Source: Enoplolaimus lenunculus
Taxonomy: Eukaryota > Nematoda > Enoplea > Enoplida > Thoracostomopsidae
DNA length: 64,000 nucleotides
Assembly (NCBI GenBank): GCA_030248215.1
Contig: JASANG010002029.1
Location: 1 to 64,000 of the forward strand
Direction: 5' to 3'
Every line of letters starts with the position of its first letter. Position 1 is the stretch's first letter. Below are positions 48,183 through 60,879 of the stretch, piece after piece. A program made the position numbers and the translations under genes. The notes under the pieces were generated by a model. The model was not told the DNA's origin. It was given only the letters and a program-made list of their open reading frames with translations, and ran no database searches.

Positions 48183-50186
48183 ATGTCTTCGTTTGCGCTA
48201 TTTGCAATACTCTTTATTTCGATATTATCTTCCGATTATATTTACGGAGTAAGTTAAAACATAGATTCCACGTTCTACTACTACTTTGCGTAGCTGGTTT
48301 AATTATGGTAAAGTTAATTACCTCAGAATGAGTCCAGTCAATTCAGAATTCTAAATTCAGAAAGACTTAAGTCAGACGGAGTGAATATAACTCATTCTGA
48401 ATTTACCGGAATTAACCGTGTACAAGATGGGAATTGAAATTTATTTCAGTGTATAAGATGGGGATTGATATTTAATTTGTTTCTTCCGAGGGTCCGCCTA
48501 CTATTTGGGTTGCGATCGGTCGCGCGTTTTTCAACCAAACAAGACCCCTGTAAACTACCCACATAATCGGTGGTAGGGTTCTAGGAACTAGAGCACCAAA
48601 CGAGTTCGCCCGTTTCTGGTCTTAGTCTGCAGGTCCAATCTCCAATTTAATACACTTAAGCTCGTCGAACTCGCTTTTAAAAATAAAAAAGCCGTTGGAA
48701 TTTTACTCAATGCATTAGAACGTAATAAACTGACATTAAATGTAACACAAATACAAGTAACGGGATACAAAGCAACGCGAAATACGCTAAATAACTCGAG
48801 CTCAGGAGAATAGAAATAACTCCACAAATTATGCTGCATTTTCTGAGTTAAACATCATACAACTGAACTCGTAACAATGCAAGACAATAATTTAAATAGA
48901 CTCGTAAAAACCAGTGTATCTGGTTTTAATAATTTCTCAATTTCTTCAGCGAATCTTGATATCCAGATTAATTACCGTTTTAATTTTACTAATATATACT
49001 TTGTGTACTCAAATGCTACACGAAACTTTATTTGATCCTGGAACCATTTGAACCATTTGCATAGTCTAACCAACGTTATTGACATTTATGGTTTTTAGTT
49101 AAGCTTTTTGGGCACTACCAATTGAACGACTCTAATAATTATGGATACAGACTCCCTTCTTACCACCGGCACCCTGACTTATTATTTCGGATTGCAATAT
49201 ACAGTAGGCCGCCATTAAAATACACAGACTCTGCTGTACTGAGTTAGCACATCGGTAACCTGTACAAGTTCTAGTAGAAACATTTGGATCAAATTATTCA
49301 AATTTACTGCATATACACATGTATACTATCGAAACTATAAACCGTGCATACTTAATAAAACACTAAACAAAACAGCCGCGGTAAAGTGTTTTTATGTCAT
49401 TTCACATTTTTCAAATTGTGCCCATTTTCAGAGCAAAAATTACAACGTTGCAGGCCTACGCGTAAGCTTTTCGAGTTAGTATAAACTTGATATTTATGGT
49501 AGACATCGCACTTAATTCAAAAAAATATACGTCCTTATCCAATTTTCACACATTTATGTTTATGCTTTAGGCTTAGGACAATACATATATATCCATACCT
49601 AAGTATATATACGTCATTTAGCTTAAGGCTTTTACTAAACATAAGCCTATAAGTCATACTAGACAGTGTACAAGAGGCAAAATATAAATATATTACAATC
49701 AGTCGAGTGCAATTTCAGGCTCCGTGCGTACCGAATCGAACCTTCCGCGAAGGGATTCTCAATCCAGGCGGGGCGCTCAATGTACCACCGGAAATTTTAG
49801 ACGCACCTTGCGGTAAATCCGCAAATCCTGACGGTCCAGGAGGTGGAAATAGCGGCGCAAGCGACGGTGGAAGGAATCCAGCTGCGAGCAGCAGCCGTTC
49901 AGGAGCTCCGTCGCCCCCAGAAACCAGGAACTCAATAGAACGGGGTCGTATCGACGAAAATATACCCTCAACAGGAACAAAGGCTGGGGATGGAGCGATT
50001 GACAAATGGGCAAATACAGGAAGAAATCCGTCGGGTACAAGCAACGGAAACCCTGGTTCGAACACGGGCGGAAATAGTTTTGCGCGAAACGTTGGCAAAT
50101 CAGTCGGAAAAAATATTGCGTCAAAGCATATTAACGCCAGGGTGGGTGGTGTTGGTGGTAAAGCGATCTCAGGATTCATTGGATAA
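48183..50186 (+). CDS. Small secreted Gly/Asn/Ser-rich protein, paralog 1 (two exons)
   Basis: Unrecognised family. Exon 1 48183-48248 is a 22-codon signal peptide (MSSFALFAILFISILSS...) ending at a GTAAGT donor. Exon 2 49719-50186 follows AATTTCAG, in phase 0, giving 177 residues. The mature start is a CVPN...RxGxLxPGxxLNVxPE...PC module with cysteines C25 and C53, then a Gly/Ser/Asn/Pro-rich low-complexity middle, then AIDKWANTG and a C-terminal segment with GKxIxSKxIxxRVGGxGG and a final IG. The gene at 51695-53316 has the same two-exon layout, intron phase, cysteine spacing and C-terminal motif. The glycine-spaced basic tail could be an amphipathic or membrane-active helix, a cross-linking matrix motif or an adhesive segment; this is inference. 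High confidence it is a gene, none on function. Confidence 0.85.
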
Positions 50187-50649
50187 AAACACTGAAATGA
50201 ATTGTTTTGTCGATGGCCGCAACTACGGAGGAACAATAAGACAAAGCATCACCCTACCTACGGACCTCTTGGCCCCACTTAGCCCAAAAAATTTTCTACA
50301 GCGTTAAACAATTCTACGTTACCCTGCCCTCTCTAGAAATGTTTGTACCCCCTCCACTATTAATCCCTGGTTGCGCTGCGGGATTTGTCCATTCCTGTAT
50401 ATATAAACAGTTCATTCACATTTTACGGGTTTCGTGTAAAATTTTTTTATGGAGAATCTCTCCTGAAATTCGCATTGGGGATGGAGATTGTCCATTTGAG
50501 GAATTTCAAGAGGACAGACTGTTTATGCGAAGATTTGAAACATTGTTGTGAATCAGTACCTTTTGTCAAACTGACTATAAGTTTCAATCTTTACGCAACG
50601 AGAACTAATGAACATTATAGTAACTTGTGTAAATGTTAGAATTAAAAAT

Positions 50650-50957
50650 GAAATTGAAATCCAGTTTGAATACGGGTTTCGTATGCAGAAATTCGTAGTC
50701 CCAATTCCACAATACATATATTACCCTAATCTTGAACCTATGAAAATATTTACGTAATTGAATTTCAGTATTCTAACAATCCACATTTTTAATTGTGGCC
50801 GATAAGTTGAAATTGAAATCCGTTTTGAATACGGGTTTCGTATGTATAAATTAGCAGTCCCAATTCCAAAACACAAATATTACCCTAATCCTGAACCTAT
50901 GAAAATATTTACGTAATTGAATTTCAGTTTTCCACCAATCCACATTTTAATTGTGAA
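50650..50957. repeat. Tandem duplication, period about 159 bp
   Basis: Two direct copies beginning AAATTGAAATCC at 50651 and 50810, about 90 percent identical, each containing ACGGGTTTCGTATG, TGAACCTATGAAAATATTTA and ending with a TTGAATTTCAG acceptor-like site. Lies downstream of secreted paralog 1. Confidence 0.85.
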
Positions 50958-51694
50958 CAATGCAACATTTTCAACATTTCATAACGCGTTTCTATTATTC
51001 TTTGGCTTCGTACAGTTTAACTTCACTTTAAAAACAATTAAATTATGCTTATTATTTCTAAAAATAAATGTTGATTCCTAGCAACATTACGGTGGTTTTT
51101 TATTCCGAATATCGTAAGTTTGCAAGAACCATCACGTACTTAGGGGCGTATGCTAAACAGTGCGTTTCATGCAATAAAAAACTATGATAAATTACACACG
51201 TTTAAGTTACACTGCGCTTATCCTAACGTCTTTTATTTGCTAATGTCACATGTAGTTATTTGTATCCGACTCTTTAAAAAATTTCAGCCATAAACAATAA
51301 CGAGTTTATTTTCTTGTTGGTGCAATTTTTTAGCGAAACGTTGTTTGCAAAACGTTGAAAAGTCAAATTTTTGCGTTTAAACTACTCATTTAAACAATTA
51401 ATTATATTTTAACTCTGACACTGCACATTTTTCACAGCCAAATATACTGGGTACTTATTATATAATTTACACCAAACAACACCTAATTCGGGATTTATAC
51501 CTCCGGTTGCACTCTATAACGGAATCCTTAGACGCAAGCAAACTACAAATCTAAGCAGAAACCCATAGTTAATTCTCCGACAAAATCGATATAAGACGGT
51601 TTACCAAATACTGCTTGGGTTCTGTTCTATAAAGAATTATATTCTTGGCCAATTATTATCTGCATTCATAACAGCATATAATAGCACATCAAGA

Positions 51695-53316
51695 ATGAAT
51701 CTATTCGTTTCATTACTGCTGCTGTCAACAAGCAGCTATATTTTAATGGTAAGTAGTTAAGTACTGTTACGCCATATTAATACCAAATTGACAATCTAAC
51801 TGAACTTTAACCGCTTAGGTTCCATGATTTCGTATAGAGAAATAAGAAATGCAACAATTTAAAATAATTTGAATATAACGGTCTTTCCCTTCGGAGCTTT
51901 GGCCCATGTATAGAACAGGGCCAGAACAGTAGCATTAAGCATATTCCTATGCCTAAGCCTGAGCCTAAGCGTATGGATGAGCCTATTCCTAAGCTTAAGC
52001 CTAAGCCTAACCAAAAATTAGTCTATAGCTTAAACTGACTCTATTATAGCCCCTCCGGAAAACGATCCGGTCCTGTTCTATACATGGGCCGGAGCTTTTC
52101 ATAAAACATCAGTGAAGAGTGATTGAGATAATTTCGAACGTCATCACCAACTTGAAACAGATTATTGATGGTCGAGAGATTTAAATTTCTCTCGCTTTAA
52201 ATAAGAAACGATGAAGCAAAATTTGGCAAAAAAAACCGGAAGCAGCAAAATAAGATAGTTGACTTATTTATACATAATCTACAGTGTATATAAACAAATA
52301 GTAAAAATAATGGTAACCGATAGTGATCAAAATATCGGAAACGTAAAACCTATTGAAGTATACCAGTTTTAACGATGTTTTATTTTTCTAAGATAACAAA
52401 ACTGAGGCTTGCAAATATTTCCCTGGCATTCTAAAATTTTAACAAATATATAATGGCTGCTACACCAAAATTTTTAAGACAATTTTGTAATTATTTCATT
52501 CCCGAGAATATTGCAGCATATCTGTAATGAAAGATTGCGATATACCTCGTTTATTAACTCATTTTGAGCATAAAACTAACCGAATTTCTGGTATACCGGA
52601 AACGGATGTCCGATTACATCCTGATATATTCCCAAATGTTACAACAGTTTAGACGTTAACGAGGTATTGTCAAAACTTTCTCTTTGAGCTTCCTTTTGAA
52701 CAAACTCAGGAAAATTACGACGGAACTTAATGTTTTACTGTAAACTGTTTGAAAACCCCTGGATACTACGTCACAGATACGTTTAATGAAAAAATAACTA
52801 AATGAATAAATCAAGTTTACACTGGATAAATGCTATTTTCAGGTCAAATCTGAAGATTGTGTACCAAACAAAGAATACCGCCAAGGTCTCCTTCCAGCTG
52901 GTAAACAGCTTAATGTCACACCAGAACAAATGAAAAAGCCATGCAAAAATAATTCAAACCAAGATAAGAGTAGAATCCACGAGTCAGAAACAAACACCGG
53001 TAACCGCCATAGTGGATCACACACAGGCAACTCTCGTCACAGTGGTTCCTCTACGAACAATTTATCACCTAACCATGTACCTGAAGAGCACGGGCACAGG
53101 TACATCGAACACTCGCGAACCGGATCGAACGCAGGAAATAAAGCTATCGACAAATTTGCGAACACTGGTAACAACCGCGGTGGAAATACAGGAAGCCGAG
53201 GCGGAAATCCCCAAAACAGGATTGCTAGTCGTATTGGTAAAAAAATAGTGTCAAAACAAATCGGTTCAAGGGTTGGCGGACTAGGGGGACGAGTTGCTGC
53301 AAAAGCTATTGGGTAG
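51695..53316 (+). CDS. Small secreted Gly/Asn/Ser-rich protein, paralog 2 (two exons)
   Basis: Tandem paralog of the 48-kb gene, same strand. Exon 1 51695-51748 encodes an 18-residue signal core (MNLFVSLLLLSTSSYILM) ending at GTAAGT. Exon 2 52843-53316 begins after TATTTTCAG in phase 0, giving 175 residues. Conserved with paralog 1: CVPN, R-x-G-x-L-x-P, LNVxPE, Pro-Cys (C24 and C52, the same 27-residue gap), AIDKxANTG and the tail GKKIVSKQIGSRVGGLGG ending IG. The middle is Asn/Ser/His/Gly-rich and has diverged freely, as expected of a spacer. Possible poly(A) signals AATAAA lie at 53356 and about 53379. The 1.1-kb intron carries a TTAGGC-type transposon (51901-52090). Coding status is well supported by the paralog comparison; function unknown. 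Confidence 0.87.
51901..52090 (-). mobile_element. TTAGGC-carrying inverted-repeat transposon, copy F
   Basis: 190-bp, intact ends, inserted in the intron of secreted paralog 2. Flanked by a perfect 8-base duplication GGAGCTTT on each side, the clearest evidence in the window for the family's target-site length. Confidence 0.93.
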
Positions 53317-53355
53317 AAGAAATGATGCTTAAGTAAAAGTTGAGGGTGGAAAAAA

Positions 53356-53383
53356 AATAAAACGATACAAATGTATTAATAAA
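53356..53383 (+). terminator. Candidate poly(A) signals of secreted paralog 2
   Basis: Two AATAAA hexamers about 40 and 60 bases after the stop at 53316, a normal distance for a short 3' UTR. Confidence 0.55.
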
Positions 53384-54811
53384 AACAGTACTGTACAATA
53401 CAGAAAACGGCATACGAATAGTAAAAATAGTGGTACCGGATATTGATTGAAATGACCGGAACGGCGTAAAATAAAAGTTCAAAAGATAATTTGATGTTTT
53501 AGTTTTCTGTCAGTAAAAGTTGGCAACAAAAAGACAAAATGTTCAACCAAGTTTCTAAAAATTTAAGCGGATGTACTTATATCTGTTAAGATTTTAGAAT
53601 TATTCTGTCACTACTTTTCAATACTGAAACACAGAATGACAATTACGTGATTTACAACGCGAGCATTAAAACAACAAAATTTTCCGTATTTGCATAATGG
53701 AAAGAGGCGAAAATAATTGCATACGCTGACTTTCTACTGGAAACGGAAAAACGATTACGCCCTACACTGCGAACTCATAATGCAAACTGGAAAACACAAC
53801 ATGTGCTTCAAAACAAACATTCCTAATTCGCTGTGTTTTGTAACAGAATTTTAAGCGCCTCATAAAATTTATAAAGATTCAACGATTTATTAAAGAGAAT
53901 TAGCATATAACATTGGTATGGCTTATCCACGTTACAGTGCGTGCGTTAGAGTAAAAAAGTGTCCAGTTACATGATCAAGAGCTATGTCCAGACAAACTTA
54001 ACACTATTATTTCATGCATGTGTGTTATCTCTACCTACAGTGTCTGGGCAAATCACAAGTGTAAGCAGGCTACTGACAATGATATGCTGCTGTAAAGCAT
54101 TTGTCATGAGACATCTTTCACGCACTGGCCCTATTTATGACATTCTATATAGACAGTCTGTCAGAACGATGTCGGTCTCTCCTCAGACTAGGACAATTTT
54201 CTACATTAGTATAAGCATTCACGTAAATGGCCCATTAATGCATAAAACAGCACAAGTATAACAGTGTCTGCCAATACAGTACCGCTTTAATAGCTTTATT
54301 TGCAGCATTGGCATAATTTGCAACGAGCCAATCAGTGGTCGAAAACGATCGGTCCAACAAAGTACGTATGCACATTATTTTATTTTGAACCGACTTGGCC
54401 CTAAGCAATAAAAAAGCAAATAAACCTGCGCTACAGTGCTCGAAAGGCTGTGTTCATTGGAAAAACACTACTCGCGAGCATATGTTAACTTTATCATGAT
54501 CCGCTTGGTTCGTCTGGTCCAACTGCGTAACTTTTGTAAACACCCGCAAGTTCTAGAATCATTTTGTCCGGATTTTCATCCCATTTTCCTGGCAACGGGA
54601 CCTAAAATTCCAAAAGTTTTTAGTACACTGAATGTTTTAGTAGACTGAATTACATAGGTACAATTTGCATAATATACAACACAAAACGAAAAAGAACTAA
54701 ATCTGTCAGCTTCAAAATTACTAAATTTCATGGTCATTGACATAGTTCTCTTTAATATGACCAAATTTCAGCAAAACACACAAAACTTTCCTGAATTAAA
54801 GTAGCACTCAC

Positions 54812-57800
54812 TTTTCGTGATTTTTCACTTTGACGCGTTTCCCACTGTTTTTGCTTCAACAGTTCTTCTTTTACCTTAGCATCTCCACACCCAAATACCT
54901 TAAATAAATCTCCAAAATGAACGTGTCATCGAATTTAAAACACTAGTGTCCAACTCATTGTTTGCGAAGTGAAAAAAATAAGCGCAGGCACACAACATTA
55001 TATTAAATTTAGTGTGTATTATGTTAAATACTGAGCGTTGTGTATTTATTGCATGTACCGTTTGCAAATAAATTGTTAAATATTGAACTAAAACACTAAT
55101 ATTCTAAACATATAATTTGCGCAATAGTTCGTTTCGACACATAAATACATGTTACCTCAACGCTGGCGACATTAGAGAAATGACTGTCAAATGAAACAAA
55201 TGCATTGGTCACTGTGTCACTTTCAAATCGAAATCCAAGTTGCCCACCGCGCGACTTTGTTTGAAAATATACACTATTAGCACCTATAAAAATCCGCATT
55301 CGTTCGCTCAATCCATTAAAATTCTATGAAATTCATGCAAACGTTACTTTTAGTGAACGAAACAAGTAGCCAAAGCATATTTTGAGGCTACGTCTCTGCG
55401 TAAGAATAAGCCTAACTCCTTGTTTGACATAAAGCAAGAACTTGTCTAATGCCTAGGTCTACACTGTTACAGTCCAGCCAGCAAACCTTTCCGAACCTAT
55501 TACTAACATGGGCCAAATTCAATATGTCACTATGATAACGCCAAACCATCAATGGATTAATAATCAAAATGCCGCTCATACCGAAACAGTCAGTACTCAG
55601 GCTTCTCAACAGCGAAGGGGGGTGTGGGGGGTCCCCCCAGCACTTTTCGAAATTTTCATTTTCCACCCGGCGAAAATGTTGAGGCCCCCCAGGCGAATTT
55701 TTGGCCGCCCCCCAGCAAAATGCCCCCTTGCAAATTTTTTTGCTGAGGGCCCCCCAGGACTTTTCTAAGCCACAAATTTTCAATGTTAAAACGTAGAGGA
55801 GGCAACATATGGCGGCGTCGAACATCGTAAGTAGATGAAGAGCTGGACTTCTTTTGAGGCGGACATTCGGCATAATATGATTTTATATTACGCTGAGTAC
55901 TCAAAATTTTTTAATAGCGTTACAAATACCCGTAGTAACTAATACAATTTAATAATGAACTGAAAAAAGCACAATTATATAAAGACAGTTTCAGGGCATA
56001 CAGCATTCGAAAGTACCTTGCAGCAACAAGTTAAACCCGCCTGAGCTTTATGACAAATTGAAGCTGTGACTAATACATAAAATATATATTAATCACAGTT
56101 TTAATTATAGATTATCTATATTTTATATAACTGTGCTTCTTTCAACTTCTGGTTAAGTTGTCAGTAATATTAGTTAAAATTATTGTTAATAGCGTTTGCG
56201 GGGAATTTTTGTCATGTTGAGCGATGAGTAATCTTCAGCTGAGTTGGAAACACGTTCTGGAATGAAAAAATGGTCCAAAAAGTCGGTCTGCAAAATTTTA
56301 AGCCTGCCCCCCAGATCATCTAGGGGCCCCCCAGGAAACTCCTGCCCCCCCAGGAAACGCCTCCCGACTAAATTTTCAAGCTGTGGAGAAGCCAGAGTAA
56401 TCAACCATAAAACGAAAAACATCAACCGCACAATATGACTAAAATTTTAAACTTAAAAAAATCCTAGAAAATTAAAAAATGCCAGGCTACTGACTTTTAA
56501 TCAAGTTTAATATTTAATATTATTGTAACCTGAGACTTTAGCGTAGTGTGGATGAAGCCGAAAAGCAATACAGTTAGGCCCGCCCCAATTGCGCGAAGAT
56601 TGCCTGAAAACAATACAACACGGCCCTTGTGACAATGGACAAGCTTCGCTGGTTTCGGTGTAGCCAACTGTTGCAAGGATTCAAGCAAAACTGGGAGCAT
56701 TCTCTCAAATATTTTCTTAAAGATTAATAGGGTAAGGATCCTCTTGCTGTTTCTACATGCAAAAATTTATATAAAGCAACATGTCACACCTGAGAAAACT
56801 TAAATTTCAATAAGTCAACAACAGAATTTTGTACATTCAAACGACCAAACAAGCACTGACACGAAAAAATGCCCTGTAGAGCACACTATTCATTCACTTG
56901 AGGCTACTAATTATTTGTTTTGCACTATTAAACGCGCACGTATTCACTAGATTTACCTCCAGTCTTCATCAATGGCAACGACAAAAATCGAATGATCTGA
57001 CATTTCCGCTATCATAACTGTGGGGGATTTATAGCCAACAACTTTTAATTCGAACCTAAAATCAACCAAAAACTAAAAATCACAAAATTCTTATAAAATA
57101 ATTGTTGAAAAACACAAATTTTTAACTAGTTGCAGCAAACCACTTGCGAAAGTCCAAGCATATACGGTTTACGCAAGAGACATGTATAAAACACATGAGT
57201 CTGACTAACAAGATTTTGGCAAAAGGACAGCTAAATTCAGCTATATTGTGTAACCTAAAAAGTTTGCAGTTAACAGCCGCCCAGTTACCTAACTGGAAAA
57301 TTATATATTCAATTTTAATGTCTTATAAAATACAAGTAAAACTAACCTACTCACTGACAGTCCATCGTTATCACTTGAATATAACAAGTCCCAACTAGCA
57401 CCATTGCTAGTTTCCTGAAGATATAAATCAACACGTAAACGCTAAGTGATTGCTATTTCTGTCTTGTAAGCATTTGTTTTAAAAACTAGATTTCGGCGAT
57501 AATAATTGATGCTTATCCACATCCTGTGTTTGTATTACCGAGGCACCTATAAGAACTGGACTATCACGTTCGTTAATTAAATATTAACGCTTTACAAAAA
57601 ACCTCTGCCACGATTTTTGATTGAGGAATTTAATTTAGTTCAACCCAAATATCTAATGACTGCTTGTTATATTCTTTTCAACTTTACCATTTTTTACTAT
57701 GCAACAAACCTTAAAGTCTGCAGAAGATAAACTAAATCACAATCTGCTGTTTAACAATTCAAAGACCCGACTGTGTATGCAATATACGTATCAGCGAATG

Positions 57801-60800
57801 ACTAAACTTACGGTTATATAACATTCAGGCAAACAACACAATACAAACCACAGTTCAAGTTGACTTAGTATTGATGAAGAAGGTAGTTCAGTCTAAAACT
57901 TTATAGCAATCGTTTTGTCCCACAACAGTATCAAATGACTATAAAATGCATACTCCAAAATTCTATTATTCGTCTTCGCAAATAATCTACGACAAATTGA
58001 CACTTTTTGTCGTGGTGTAACTCAAAACTTACGCGTAATCATATCTGATCTCAGTAGTTACTAATATCAATGATACATAATTTCCAACATTCTAAAATTT
58101 TAATTAACGAAAGTTTTAAAACTGTACGTTATTGTATCTTTCAAACAAGCTATTCCACTTCAAACGTGTCAAACAATTGAAAAATTTGTATATTATTTAG
58201 TTGAGCAAATTAAGTAACATCTTAACTATGTAAAACGAAACAACCGCAATTCTAATACGAAAACGGTAAAGAACAACGCGTTTTGTCAAGTCATACTAAA
58301 CTGGCAATGGCAAATAATAGGATACTAATCATATACCTGAGAGGAATATTTTTCTCTTTGTAGCAAACCGTGCTTTAGTTGCTGCATAAATCCAATGGGC
58401 ATACGAGGACAGTTTGATGCTATCCATGAATGCAACTGACTAGGCTGTATATCATGTTGACCGTTCATCTGAAAATCAAATAATACATATTATTATTGTT
58501 ATTAATAAAATACATGCTAAAAATAACAAACATTTGCGCCGAATATCAGAAAGTCGTGTGCTGTTAATTGTCAAGGCCAACTAGTATCTTAATTAATGTT
58601 TGCTGTTTTTCTGTATTAATTATACGCAAAGTAAAATAATAACAGTAAATTTTTAAATACAAGGAAGAATACTTTCCACTTATATGTCATTTAGCTTAAA
58701 TACCTAAAGTTACAACACGTTCTTAAAAATATTATAAAACTGGCCAATGCATAGAACAGGACGGTAACAGTAATATAAGCACATTCCTAAACCTATGCCT
58801 AAACCTAAGCTAAACACAAGCAGAAGAATGAGCATATACCTAAGCCTAAGCGAAAAAATTAGTCTAAAGCTTAAGCTTACTCTATTGCTGTCCTGCAGAA
58901 AAACTTTTTGCCCCTGATCTTTACATGAGCTATAAAATTTGTATACCACATTTTCAGAGACAACGTCCAAAAACAATTTGTCAGACTCTCGGAATGTTAG
59001 TTCATGAGCATTACCCGATACAGTGATGAATAGCTTCACATCTAAAGTATAGGTGCACACGTAAACTAAACTACAAAATACGTCAATTAATTCTAAAGAC
59101 GCCTAAGCAAACAGCAGATCAGAATAATAAATTTCAATCAAAACAATCAATTTTTTGTTTTTTAAAACGATGTAAACTGAGCGCATCTTGTGCACGCCGA
59201 ATCAAAATAAACACACCAGTATCATACATATTTTGTTTTTCAGTTCTGAAACCACTTCAGCAACGAGTTCTAAATCTTCCTTCAACTGCAACTGATTCTC
59301 AAAACGAAAATATTAACGTGCGTTGAATATCGAGAAATAAATCAAACTTTAGAAATGTTCAATGGCGTCCGTAGAACTGTCTCACTTTAAAAAATCAATC
59401 TGACAGTCGATTGAAAAGAGCAACACCTTTCTCAATCATGTTATGGGACCTGCTGCAGTATTTAGCTAAAACAAATTAATTATTGAAACAACTAAATCAA
59501 TATAAACAAAAAAGTTAGCAAGTTTCCTGTTCCGCACAAATGCACAACGACCTTCCATTAATAAAAACAAAATTGCTATATTTTGATACCTACCTGTTTT
59601 TTCGAGCATATGATTATCACGAGCAAATAGCGACGGAAGCAACTCATTCGGACTACGTAGTAGACCTGATGCAAACTGTGCAAAATCGTCTGCTAATAGT
59701 CCCTTAGATGTGTTTTCCTTGCGACGCAATTTAGTGAAGAACAAATCGGCAATAACAGGCCCCAAGACGTCCTAAAATAATGTAACGCAAAAAACACTTA
59801 TATACATAGGTCATTTTCATAAATAATACAACATTCATTAATAGTATAAAACATGAAAACGTAATTTATGCTTAGTTTCGCCACACATAGTAAAAACCGC
59901 TGTGTTAACTTAAGCATGCTGACATGGTTCAATCTGCGATTGTTCTTTCTACTATACTATAATAACTTTGCTGGATGTTAGAGCTAGTTTGCTGACTAAC
60001 ATTTCTTAAAATGCAAAATCAGATATTACTTGTTTAGTTCCCCAAAATTTATAGAGCTGTTCTGTATAAGAACGTTTTACTTTTTAATCAGAAGGGCTGC
60101 CGCCAACTGAACCAGTTGCAATTTTATAAGGTCCCAATGTAGGATGGACGTTACCGCCCACCAATCCCCTCACACTAAGAACGGTTAAAATTTGTAACAA
60201 AATATCTTTGGGAACATAAAAGTGCCCATATCACAACACTCCATCAGGCGAATTTTTTTCCATTTATCAAATTATCACTAGTGTGTGGAACTAAACAAGT
60301 GCCAATATTCAAAAAGCATCACCTTTACAGCATCCTTGTTAAGGTTACCGTTATCCGTCTGATAATTCTGAAAATACTCAGTAAAAATGCTATAATTACC
60401 ATTCATGGGTTTTCAAAATATTGCAATCTACTCGAAATAGGCAGTTTTGTGAGAACTTTTGAGAGAAACCAAATTGAACAAATGCATCAACACAGAAGTA
60501 AGGCAAATCGAATTTGATTATATTACGTTTTAAAACTGGTAAATACCCTACAGGCTTCGCCAAATAGAATCTTGTAGTTAAAAAAGCTCAAAATCACTAT
60601 TTAGTTTGGCTAAATTGTGTTCTTTTTTCTAACAAACGGTACGTTAAAGTTACTTGCAAAATAATGTTTGAACGTGCTACTATATGTAATAAAAAGTTTT
60701 CGTTTTTCAACAATTATTTTTTAATATTTCGCACTCATAATATATACCTCAACTATAATCCGAACAAATGGATCAAGTGAAGACTTATCATCGACACTGG

Positions 60801-60879
60801 TTATTGTTTTCGCGGATTTCTGCAACTGGCCTTCACACGCGTTAGCCTCTGTTTTACAATGACTATTATCATTGCCCAT
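54812..60879 (-). CDS. TLDc-domain protein, MEAK7/EAK-7-like, multi-exon, last exon unresolved
   Basis: Minus-strand exons: 60879-60748, 59771-59594, a doubtful one from 59465, 59297-59217, 58468-58337, 57414-57355, 57072-56957, 56603-56530, 55283-55156, 54898-54812. From 58468 onward all phases agree and the product reads as a TLDc domain: SWDLLYSSDNDGLS, then FELKVVGYKSPTVMIAE...IFVVAIDEDWR, then NWGGPNCIAFRLHP, then SGANSVYFQTKSRGGQLGF, a VE/VFGCG junction and a coiled RK-rich end (KQKQWETRQSEKSRK). The protein starts MGNDNS, a myristoylation-type start as in MEAK7 (MGNSRS). The N-terminal half (DDFAQFASGLL; LHSWIASNCPRMP) fits MEAK7 weakly. In other animals MEAK7/EAK-7 acts at the lysosome in TOR and AKT-FOXO signalling. 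The exon linking 59594 to 59297 and the final exon are not settled. An intron holds the G/C-tract transposon at 55596-56397. TLDc call strong; MEAK7 subfamily moderate. Confidence 0.72.
55596..56397. mobile_element. About 800-bp transposon with poly(G)/poly(C) arms, TA-flanked
   Basis: Ends CTCAGGCTTCTCAACAGC and inward right CTCTGGCTTCTCCACAGC, each bordered by TA (55594-55595 and 56398-56399), the Tc1/mariner target. Long CCCCCCAGG-type tracts line both arms, so reverse-strand frames there are low-complexity shadows. Sits in an intron of the TLDc gene; no transposase frame. Confidence 0.72.
58742..58930 (-). mobile_element. TTAGGC-carrying inverted-repeat transposon, copy G (worn)
   Basis: 189-bp older copy in an intron of the TLDc gene. 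Terminal repeats about 75 percent conserved. Flanks TATAAAAC and TATAAAAT suggest an 8-base duplication. Inner TTAGTCTAAAGCTTAAGCT block retained. Confidence 0.75.

Noticed and set aside
49715-50236. Minus-strand 173-codon frame over secreted paralog 1
   Set aside because: Antisense shadow; the plus frame has a signal exon, matching phase and a paralog.
53971-54054. Signal-peptide-like exon MIKSYVQTNLTLLFHA... as a third paralog
   Set aside because: The donor is weak (ACAA|GTGTAAG) and no CVPN...PC body exon follows before the opposite-strand TLDc gene.
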